Source of the DNA: Bactrocera neohumeralis
Lineage: Eukaryota; Arthropoda; Insecta; Diptera; Tephritidae
DNA: 64,000 nucleotides
NCBI RefSeq assembly: GCF_024586455.1
Contig: NC_065919.1
Coordinates: forward strand, 21,818,017 to 21,882,016
Direction of reading: 5' to 3'
Made by a program: the position numbers and the translations under genes
Part shown: piece after piece, positions 35,520 through 45,300 of the stretch
How positions within the stretch are numbered: the first letter of the stretch is position 1
Layout: every line of letters starts with the position of its first letter
The notes under the pieces: generated by a model
Told to the model about the DNA's origin: nothing
What the model saw: the letters and a program-made list of their open reading frames with translations, nothing else
The model's database searches: none

Positions 35520-36050
35520 ATGAAATCAGCCCAGATAGACCCAAGTCTCATCTATAGTGATGAATCGACACATAAAATTCATTTTATCCTTTTTAAAACG
35601 CTCTAAATGTTGGTGAGGCAGTCGCATTCGAATATGTTTTTGTTCCATTCTTAGCGAATGCGGCACCCATTGTGCACACAGCTTTCTAAAACCCAAAATT
35701 TCCTTTAAAATATAGCTCATACTGCCTAAAGAAATGTGTAGAGCCTCTACTAAATTTCTCTCAGTCAATCGACGATCTTCGAATTCGATTCTTATCCTGT
35801 ATTTTGGCTATGATTTCTGGTCAACACCACACCACCGATTTTTGGACGTCCTTCACGTGGATCGTCTTCAAGGCTTGTACGACCACATTTAAATTCAGCA
35901 CCCATCTTTCTACTGTTCTAATTGTAGGTGAACAAATATCATACAATTTTAACATTCGTTCGTGAATTTGTTTTGATGCTACACCTTCCAAAAATAAGAA
36001 TTTTATCACTGCACGATATTCAATTCTTTTCATTGAATTATGAAAGGTTT
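35520..36050 (-). pseudogene. Mariner DD34D N-terminal fragment
   Basis: The minus strand starts MKRIEYRAVIKFLFLEGVAS, the first helix-turn-helix of a DD34D mariner transposase, then LYDICSPTIRTVERWVLNLN. A frameshift leads to TERNLVEALHISLGSMSYIL, HLERFKKDKMNFMCRFITID and ETWVYLG, which holds the first catalytic Asp of this lineage. The frame ends there; the rest of the catalytic domain is absent. Confidence 0.82.
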
Positions 36051-36735
36051 GAACAAACTGCTCTCGTTTAAATACCTACTTAGTTTCCTTTGTGTCGAAT
36101 CCTATTTGAAATCTGGAGAAAAAGAGACTTAACGTGATAATTAGTAGAAATCTTGGTAATAATCTGGTTATGCAAGTGAAATAATAATTAATTAACCAGA
36201 GAAACCAATTCAATATTTTCACTTTTCGGCTGCCTCAAATGTCACATGCGGCAGACAAGTTATTCATACATACATACAAGTATTTATACAAATGTACCGA
36301 CACCTCATAAACCAGCTGCGGCGGTGCAGCACAGCCAGTTGTGTCCCCGGCGCTGCAACGTTATGGACAGGCAAAAAAGCGAATAAAATGTAAACACTAA
36401 TTAAAAATGTTGAAATGTGAAAGAGAGAGGGGAAAATGCATTTTAGAAAAATTGCAAAAAAAAAGCAACTAAAAAGCAAAACCAAATAATTAATTTTCTA
36501 GCAAAGAAAACTAAAAAGAAATAACAATAACAACGTGCTGCATGGTTAATGCGCAATGGCAAAGGAAGAAATATTCACGAGGAAGAAATTGCATCAACAA
36601 CAACGAAAAGCGGAATGACAAACTGGTAATAGACAGTCAGACAGCAAAAGCGCATAGTTTTGTGTCAATAATTCACTGTCGAACGCGATGCATGCAACAG
36701 AAACGTCAGCTAAATAAAAATAAACAAGAAAAAAC
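36051..36735. other. Non-coding stretch
   Basis: Nothing recognised; poly-A and CAA tracts. Confidence 0.4.
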
Positions 36736-37100
36736 ATTAACTTCAGTTATGCCGAAGCTAGAATACCCTTAACAAATATAATTACTTTGATTTTTATCTG
36801 TCATTTATAGTGATCCGAGCTATAGTGATCCGAGCTGAACAACTTTTTTGACGACTGCACTATTACCTTAGATAAAAATAAAATTTCGTGCAGATATGTC
36901 GATAAATGAAGAAGTTTTCCATACAAGCACTTAATTCCGATCGTTCAGTTTGTATGCTAGCTATATGTTACAATGCTCCGATATATACAATTTCGACAAA
37001 TAAATAGCTTCTTGGGCAGAAAAGAAGGTGTGCGAAATTTCAGATTGATATCCCAAAAATTGAAGGACTAGTTCGCGTATATACTACTATAGAGACAGTT
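36736..37100 (+). repeat. Dispersed repeat D copy
   Basis: Begins AACTTCAGTTATGCCGAAGC TAGAATACCC, then AGTGATCCGAGCTGAACAAC, CCATACAAGCACTTAATTCC, TCGTTCAGTTTGTATGCTAG and AAATTTCAGATTGATATCCC. The first string is shared with the start of the copy at 62,320, suggesting a more complete left end here. Confidence 0.75.
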
Positions 37101-37239
37101 GAATAGTACGAAAATGAAAAAGTGGAAGTGAAGTAATGATTTTTTCGATATATGTATATAAAAAATCCGTTTAAGACGAATAGATAGTCAGACGAGCCGA
37201 AACCGCAAAAACCAAAATTCTACTTCAAAAGGCACGACC

Positions 37240-37990
37240 TTATGGATAACGTTGGGTGGAGTTGTTGCGGGGATATACTGTCCAGAGTTAGGCGTAAGGC
37301 AGCCTTTTAAGTTGCCGGACCACTGCTGTATATTTCCAGCTGAGGTCTTTGCTATTGCGAAAGTCGGCTAAGCAGTCCGGCAGTAACCTCGTATCGCTTA
37401 TCGGCCAGAAGTATCTTGGGAATCAATTGTTGGCAGAAGCAAGTAACTTCACTTCTACTGAGTGCCATGTCACAAATACACCGATGGTTATGAAATAGTG
37501 GACGGGATTGCCAAAAATGATGTACGGCTAACAGCCGAAAACGTGATCAACGAGCTACCTGGGTGCAAAACTGCAAAAGTACTATGTAAAACGGTAAATC
37601 GGAAGAAAAAAATTCATATTGGCACTCGATAAAAGAGAATGTAGGAAAATGATCGGAATACTAACTGGTCACTGTCTGGTGCCAACACACGCCCGCAGAA
37701 TGGGGCTAACGGATCAAGAAGACTGCAGGAAATGCCTAGAGCAAGACACTAAGGAAACAATGAAGCATCTTTTGTGCACTTGTCCCGCATTGGCAAGACT
37801 ACACTGTAAGCACCTGGAGTCCCCACGGCATGATACACTGGAAGCGGTTTAGAAAGTGAGGCCTCAGAGTCTGTTGAAATTCAGGCATCCTCCTACTGAC
37901 TACTCATGGATGTAGTAACTGAACTCCATCTGCTACCGCAAACGACCAAAACTGGTCTATGCATGGCTCATTGGCCTACCCAACTAGCCT
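37240..37990 (+). mobile_element. LINE RNase H and C-terminal zinc-knuckle region
   Basis: At 37,619-37,850 the plus strand reads CRKMIGILTGHCLVPTHARR, MGLTDQEDCRKCLEQDTKET and MKHLLCTCPALARLHCKHLE. The C-x2-C...H-x4-C array after an L-T-G-H motif is typical for the very end of LINE ORF2 proteins with RNase H. The part from 37,240 to 37,600 is the more decayed RNase H portion. Related C-termini lie at 40,820-41,110, 41,950-42,240 and 46,020-46,290. Confidence 0.75.
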
Positions 37991-38097
37991 AACCTAACCT
38001 ATGTATAATGATTTTATATAAGAAGGAGTATCTATCATCAAAAGGGGGGTTTCTCATCCAAGGCTGTTGGTAGTTTTTCATTGGTATATTTTTTTTA

Positions 38098-38335
38098 CGT
38101 GGCGGCTCCCAAACCCAGCGCACAACTCTGTGTAGGGGATGTTTCGCTTTCTCACTTTAGCTCGCTTTCGAACGAAGGTTCTTAGGCTACCCAGAGGATA
38201 CTTGGTCAAAGACCGGAAGTTGTGAGCTGCTTGAGTCATATGTAAAAGAATCGTTTCTGGCCACTCCCAAGTGAATGGCGAACAGAGAACTTTCCTCACT
38301 TGCGTGAACTTCTACACATGACTCCATCCATCCAT
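38098..38335 (+). repeat. Dispersed repeat C, copy 3
   Basis: Nearly identical to the copies at 1,700 and 33,225: CTCCCAAACCCAGCGCACAA, TTTCGCTTTCTCACTTTAGC, GGTCAAAGACCGGAAGTTGT and CTTCTACACATGACTCCATC. Confidence 0.8.
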
Positions 38336-39279
38336 TAAGTATCTATCATCTTATGTTTTTTTCTCGGAACGTGTTTAGGTAGTTTAACCAGCTGGCAACA
38401 CAATCTCTTCACTGACTCTGAGCAGACAGAAATCTGCCTTTAGACGTACAGACAGACAGAAGTTAGGCTTCTGATTAGCTTGTAGGTGTTTGAGATCGCT
38501 CATTACTTTCTTTCTGCACTGAAGACATCTCAGCGTTCAGACAATAAAAATTTAAAAGTCTTCTGCTTCGATCTGTCTGTTAAAATCTCGTTTGACTATC
38601 ATTTGGCAGTGTATTGAATCTTACCTGCAAAAACTCGATTTAAAAAACCCGCTGGGCTTATTTTTGATAGCCAAAAAACGATTTTAGAACCGTCTATTTG
38701 GCAGAAAAAGGTTAAGCTGTGTGCCGAAAAAATCCAACCAACGTCTTGAAACGGTAAAAGCATCACTTAGATTGTACCTATACATATAGGATGGACTAAA
38801 ACTGTTTTCACTAATAAAAAAATCGACTCATGTCTTAAGAAAGTGTTGGCAATGATGGTTTGACAGCTATTTCATGAAGCAGCAGCCAATGATCAGCTGA
38901 GCACAAAATTCTTATTGAATTATGAATCCAACTCCTTGAACGTTTGCGCCTCTTCGCTAAAAAATTAAATCGCAGTGGCAGACATTTTGACGAAAACGAA
39001 TTTCTACCGCAACCTGTACGTCTATACGAAGATCTCTGTTTGAAAATTAGCGTCTTTACTGCTTTTTAGAAGATCGCCAGTTTATTAGTGGACTACGATT
39101 ACAATGTTGGTGCGATGTTCTATTTTCATTCGGTTGCTTTTGTAATTGTTTTTTCCTGTTGTTTTTATTGTTGCTATTATTTTTGCTTTCTGCTGCAAGC
39201 CATTGTACCGAGTATGCAGTCGGAAAAGTGAAAAGTTGCAATTAAACCAGTCAATGGTTTTGTCCAACTCGTCACTTTT
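38336..39279. other. Non-coding stretch
   Basis: Nothing recognised. Confidence 0.4.
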
Positions 39280-40330
39280 TCCACATGAACAACAACAGCA
39301 ACAATCATTTGTTTGTTAATGCCGCTGTTGGCACAGTTGATGTTGTTGTTGTTGTTTTGGATATTGTTTTTATTGTTGCTGCCACACTCTACGCAGCACT
39401 GGTGTTTGCTTCGCTGCTTTTTTCCATCGAGTTTGCTGAGTGTTGCTTGCCGCTTGCCTTGTCTGCTGCACCGCAACAGTCACTGCACTTGCCACATGCA
39501 ACGACAACAGCAACAATAAATGGAAATGCAGTGTTAAGATTTGTAATGTTACAATGCGTTGCAGCTAATTGCCGGTTGGCAGGTTTCGCTCGTCTGATAA
39601 CTGCCAAACCCTGCCAGTCGTGCCCACCCGGCTGATTTGACTACCCGCCATAGCGCGAACGTCTGTCCGCCTGTCCGTCGACGCGTCCATTTGTGTGCAA
39701 GCCCGCTTGGCATTGTCTTGCTTGTCCTCCTTTCAGCGCCGCCTCAATGGGAGGGAAAAATCTCTATGACAGACGACTCAGAGCTTGCAACGCCGCACGC
39801 TTTCTTTCTCTACTTCTTTCTTTATTTCTTTTCACCTTTTTTCTTTATTTCTCTCTTTCTACAATTCGTTCATTCATTAATCAGTGTGTTTGTTTTAATT
39901 TGTTTGCTTGGTTTTCTTGAATTACGTTTTTATCACACTATACATACATACGTACATACGAGTATATGTATGTATATAAATAATGTTTTTATTAGATACA
40001 CCATCTAAATGTATATCGTAGCTGTACATACCTACACGTGGCAAGCACCTCAGCAACTAGCTTGCCGACCTCCTATTAAATTGACAACTTCGTTCATTGT
40101 CCATTAACTGGAAAAGCATTTGACTGCTTCACCGCTCTGACTAACTGCCCGCCTACCGTCCTCCCATTCTCTCAGTGTCCGCTGTCGGCTGTCTATTGCC
40201 CAAGTGACTGACCACCGGTATGTACAGCCGACCAGGTGGACTGACTGGACGCTTGATCGCGAACTTGATTGTCCAGTGTCTGCCGTTGAGTAAGCTGTCT
40301 GGTCTCGCTTGGGCTACAAGCGTTTCACTT
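39280..40330. other. GC-richer non-coding block inside the presumed Sb 5' intron
   Basis: The block alternates CAACAACAGCAA and GTTGTTGTTGTTGTT tracts with GC-rich sequence (39,400-39,780 and 40,020-40,330). Several overlapping frames exist but give low-complexity peptides. At 40,176-40,217 a 42-bp segment is bounded by CCCATTCTCTCAG and G|GTATGT, which looks like a small exon. The composition contrast with the AT-rich surroundings suggests regulatory or exonic constraint, but I have no direct evidence. Confidence 0.35.
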
Positions 40331-40819
40331 GACTTGACATGTTTTGATTGCCATCATGTCTTATCGGCATATGAAATACATTAATTAAATATTCAAAGCA
40401 CTTTCTACTAGAGACCTATGACCCTGCTGGTACTTTCGATCAATACTGCATGTCTCAAAAGGGTTGAGAGCAGAAAGTCTGACGTTGAATTATGAAAACC
40501 CACAAAAAACGGAGTTTTGAAAATATTTTTTTTCTCTCACATTTCATATGAATTTTGCAAAAAAAATTGTGGATTCTTTTAAATAGTCGCTTTTGTCGAA
40601 GTCACCAATATAAATTTCCACAATTGCCTCTTCTACATTACCGAAATCCTTAAAATTTGATGTGGCCAACGGCTCTACTTTCAGCAACTTTGTTTGCATC
40701 GATACCTATTAACAGTAAGTGATGTTTATTTCATTTATGAAGTCTTGTTTCGAACCAGTTTAGGCTTTATATTTTACTTGACATAACTTGAACTAAATAT
40801 TGGTTCCTGAAATTAAAGA

Positions 40820-41110
40820 TATACAATAAATGGAAGTAATGTACAGCCGATAGAAGAGACACACGACCGCAGAATTAGGGTGACAAAACGAGAGGACTGC
40901 AGGAAATGTATAGAGCAGGGCACATGGAAAATCAAGGAGCATCTCTTATGCACTTTTACCGCACTGGACAAGACTACACTGTAAGCATCTGGGGTCAACA
41001 CGGATGATACACTGGAGGAGCTATAGATAGTGAGTACGCAGAGTCTGTTAAAATTCGCGCCAAGCGTAGGCCTAAACGATGACTACTTCTCTTGGACCTA
41101 GGAACTGAAG
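40820..41110 (+). mobile_element. LINE C-terminal fragment
   Basis: A decayed second copy of the same C-terminal region as 37,619-37,960: GACTGCAGGAAATGTATAGA, AAGACTACACTGTAAGCATC, GATGATACACTGGAGGAG and the ending GGCCTACTAGATTAACCTAA correspond one to one with that copy. All frames are broken. Confidence 0.7.
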
Positions 41111-41429
41111 TGTGGCTTATGGGCCTACTAGATTAACCTAACCTAATGAACAGTCTTGAGATCTTCAGCTTATGACCTATTGTGATTTTAGTAAGTTTGA
41201 TAAGGAGCAATATACTTTAGTGCAGTTTTTCTCTAAGCTGGACAGTCTACAATAGCCAACATGGTTTGGATAAAGTTTGCCTCTTTTTCAGAGTAGTTAA
41301 TCGAAACAAAAACTAAACACCATAAGATGAAGACAGATAAAAAAAAATAATTATTAAGCTATTTTTAAGTTTATTGAAGACTCTCATCTAATAAATGCGA
41401 GTATCGATCGATTGCTGAAGCCATCGAAC

Positions 41430-41720
41430 CTTACAGTCTTCTTCTTCGTTATTTGCGTAGACACCGCTTATGCAGTTATAGCCGAGTTTACAACAACGCG
41501 CCAGTCGTTCTTGCTTTTCGCTGCTTGGCGTCAATTGGATATTTCAAGGTTATTCTATGCCTGGTGCAAAAAAGTGGAGGTCTTCCCCTTCCTCTGCTTC
41601 ACCCCACGGGTACTGCGTCGAATACTTTCAGAGCTGAAGTGGCGGCTCCTTTTCATGCTGTCAAAAGCAGCATTGAAATCGACAAAGATGTCTTTTCCAA
41701 GATTTTCAGACCAGAAACCA
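41430..41720 (-). mobile_element. LINE family A, 3' end (copy A6)
   Basis: The plus strand shows GTAGACACCGCTTATGCAGT and TTACAACAACGCGCCAGTCG near 41,456-41,510, the family A 3' mark, then ATACTTTCAGAGCTGAAGTG from the end of ORF2. At about 41,660 the sequence jumps to a piece encoding the reverse transcriptase core (ATTGAAATCGACAAAGATGT), so the copy is internally deleted. Confidence 0.72.
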
Positions 41721-41949
41721 CACTGATGCGTGTCGATAGTTGGCTTTTTGGGGTCTTTTTTTAGATTTTTGGGCAGAGCATGTGAATAGTTGGTCCAGAT
41801 TGATTTTCATACCTATATATAAGATATAAAAGTATATTCGAAGAACAACAAAGCATCGAAGCCGATGGAACAGTTCAAACACGGCGGCGAAGAACTGATA
41901 AGGAGCATGCGGATAAGGTTATATAGTTTATATTCATTTTTCGCATGTG

Positions 41950-42240
41950 AGGTCCCAAATGCGGGCGGTCAAGAACCCAAGAGTTGAATTGTTTTCACCT
42001 CATCTTTTTACATATAGCTTCTGCAGATGACATCTGGTAGGATTCCCAGTCTTACCGCGTGGACGCCAATAGGGTAATGGTCCGTTAAAAGCCCCAAAAG
42101 TAGAGAGAGGCTAGCTTTATTGAAGGCAAAGAGATCACTAGGTCTCTTGCGATCGATCTTGACCAAGCTTCAACGTATCCCAGCTATCTAGTAAATCTGC
42201 TGCTACCTTAAAGGCTGCAACCTTGGCCTGGAAGACAAAA
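41950..42240 (-). mobile_element. LINE C-terminal fragment
   Basis: The minus strand contains a run like KASLYFWGF, then ITLLAS, then DWESYQMSSAEAIC in mixed frames. It corresponds to the L-L-T-G-H-x-P-I-G-x-H-A-x-R-L-x-x-x-x-D-x-x-C-R-S-C region of LINE ORF2 C-termini. It lies immediately upstream of the Sb coding acceptor. Confidence 0.5.
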
Positions 42241-42349
42241 TCCCAGAGTTGGAGAAAGATTTTTTAAAAATTCAACCATAAAATTCTGTAATGTTATGCT
42301 TGTTCGTCGCATATAATCATTATACATTTTCCATCTCTTTTTTTTACAG

Positions 42350-45300
42350 AATTTTCATATTTGTACAACATGTGGAATAGTAATAATTGTTATAGTCGAA
42401 GATGGCTAGTCACGGACACGAGACAAGTGGGCATAGAAAGCAGCAGAGATCGGTATCAACTGTCCAACAGAACACAGAAATCTACACAATCGCTGCAAAC
42501 AGCAGCGGCGTCGAATTTACAACAACCGCGACATACTAAACGCAAATGCCGACGATTATGCGACGCACGCGCGGAACATACCGAGCAGTCCGAGGTATGG
42601 CTACCGCAAATGTCAACCACGGCGTATGCGGCAGATGGAAAAGGGCTGCCGTGCAGACAGCTCTCGCGGTTGCCACGAATGGCGTCATATACAACCGCAT
42701 CGTTATGGTCGGACCTAAAGTCCTCAATAGCGCCTGCCCAGCGCACACGAGTCAACGCTTGCCTAAACCAAATAATAGAAGTATTACTAGCCTTACTATT
42801 AGCCAATTGTCTGATGCAGCTATGCGGACAACTGCCCACAGCGACAGCCGCATTCGACGCGCCAACGGCGAGCGATACACTTGCCGAAGCATACAACTTC
42901 TACACGAGTAGCAGGCTGAGCCAACGCGGCGACGACGACGACGATGATGAGTACGCGGACGCTTATAGCAACAACTATCGCCAACCGCACAGCATCGGCG
43001 GCAATGCGGCGTTTGCATTCAACGCGTTGCAATTGCCATCGGCTGCCACGCTGGCTGCAGCTGGCGCTTACAACGTACCAGATGGTGATGCCGCGTTGTC
43101 GGTGAATCAGCTGCAACGCAGTCAAAATTTCAAAATTAGTCAGAAGCCCTGCTCGATTGGACGCATCGAGGGCACTTGCATGTTCGTGTGGGAGTGCATC
43201 AAGTCGGAGGGTCGGCATGTCGGCATGTGTGTGGACTCGTTCATGTTCGGTTCGTGTTGTGCGCACAATTATACGGAGAATATTGTAATGCCGCAGACGT
43301 TCTCCTACACACGTCCCACCAAACCTCTGGGCATTGGCGGTGTGAATCATCGACCTCGACCGCCGCATCAGCCACACAAGCCTAGTATAAGGTGAGTTGA
43401 GATCATGGTGTACGCAATATAATGTATGCTTAGTTTTGTATGCTTCTCTTTGCAGTGGTATGACTACTATTGAGCGGCCGCATGGCGCTGGAACGCTGGT
43501 CATACGTCCATCTGGGCCGCATCATCAAGGCGCTTTGTATAAGCCTCAGTACATGAAACCCTCAACTGTGGGCACAACCACATCTTTCTCCGCCTCTCAC
43601 TCAGCAGCGACGACAACGACGACAACCACTTCAACTGAGGACTCCAATGCGTTGTGGACCTCGAATGCGGTATTGCAAGATTTGCAGCCGGCAGCGGCCA
43701 CGGCGTCAAGTGAGTACTTTCTATTGAAGAATGTGTACATTAAGGGTATTCTATATGTATAGGAAATTTTTTGAAAATCATTTAGAATATTGTTTGTGAT
43801 GTCTTTAATCTGTGAATCGGAGGTTGCCACCTCTCTAAAAATAATAAGTCATGAATATATTTCGGTAAACGAAATATGTACTACAGCATGATGCTGAAAT
43901 AAGCACTTTAAGAAGCACTACATAAAATATTTCTTATAAGTGTTGCCACCTGTTTAATTTTTTTATTAAAAAAACTTTAACAGTAAATTATGGGTATCAA
44001 AGTAGAGCGGCTAAAAAAGCTACAGTTGAAAATATTTTTATAAGGGTTGCCACCTGTTTAATTTTAAAATAAAATATAAGCTAAAGAAATACTAAAGTAT
44101 CGGCATCAAACTGAAGCGGCTAAAACGCTGATTGTTGAAAATTCGTTTATAAGGGTTGCCACCTGTTTAAATTATGTATGTATGTACGTAAGATAAAGAA
44201 AGATAAATAAATACTGCAGCATGGGTATCAAACTGAAGCGGATGGAACACCTACAAACGAAAACGTTTTATAAGGGTTGCCACCTGTTTAAATTTTTTTG
44301 GTAAACAAATTTTTTAAGATAAAGAAAAACTGCAGTATAGGTATCGAAATGACGCTAAAAAACCTACAGTTGGACGTATTTTTACAGTATTTTTATAAGG
44401 GTTGCCATATGTTCAAATTTGTAGGGTAAAAGAAAACATAAGCTAAGAAATACTAAAATATGTGTATCAAACTTAAGAGGTTAAAAAAAGTAAAGTAAAC
44501 ATATTTTTATAAGGGTTGCCACCTGTTTAATTTTTTTTTGGAAAAAAAAATTTTAAGATAAAGAAGAACTGTTGTATGGATCGTAAACTGAAGCGTTTAA
44601 AAAACCTACAGTCGGAATAAGGGTTGCCACCTGTTCATATTTTTTGGTAAACATATTTCTTAATATGAAGAAACACTTGAGGATAGGTATCAAACTTAAG
44701 CGGTTAAGCAAAACTTATATTTGAAATTGTTTTATGAGGGTTGCCATGGCAACAATTCTTTGTTTTTCAAAATAAAGATACCCCTGTGCTAAAATATCGT
44801 ATAACATTTACCCGAAAAGTGATTTACAAGCCTGCTTACGCTTGAATACCTACATATGTGTGTCCTTCATATAAATTCATGACTTTCTGCAGATCAATGG
44901 AATACATCACCACAGCTGACAGCCGTAACGCAACACCACTGGCACATGACGACTGAGCCAAATTTTATTACCAAACCGCGGCCGCCCAGCTGGGAGAAAC
45001 CGACCGGTATGCGTCCCTCGAAGCCATCAAAGCCAACAAAGAAACCCATCTTGCCACAGCCGCAATTGCCCAGCTACCAAGTGACGCAACAACAGCAACA
45101 CACCACAGCGGGTATTGTGTACACGACGCGAAAGCCAGTGCCGTCGACATCTACGCAGTCAGCGACAGTCAAACCGTTCGCATCGCCCTCATCAGCGGCG
45201 GCCAGTGCACCAACAACGCCAATATCGGCGCTGTCGTTGACGCGTCCACAACCACCATACACCGCCTCCTCTGCGTCTTTCGCCACTTCTGCGACTTCGT

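Noticed and set aside
39285..39635. 116-codon plus-strand frame with alternating hydrophobic residues
   Set aside because: It is produced by GTTGTTGTT/CAACAACAA simple repeats, overlaps equally long frames on the other strand, and has no domain or splice context.
42820..43503. 227-codon minus-strand frame
   Set aside because: It is antisense to Sb exons 1 and 2; the plus-strand frame is supported by homology and splice phase.
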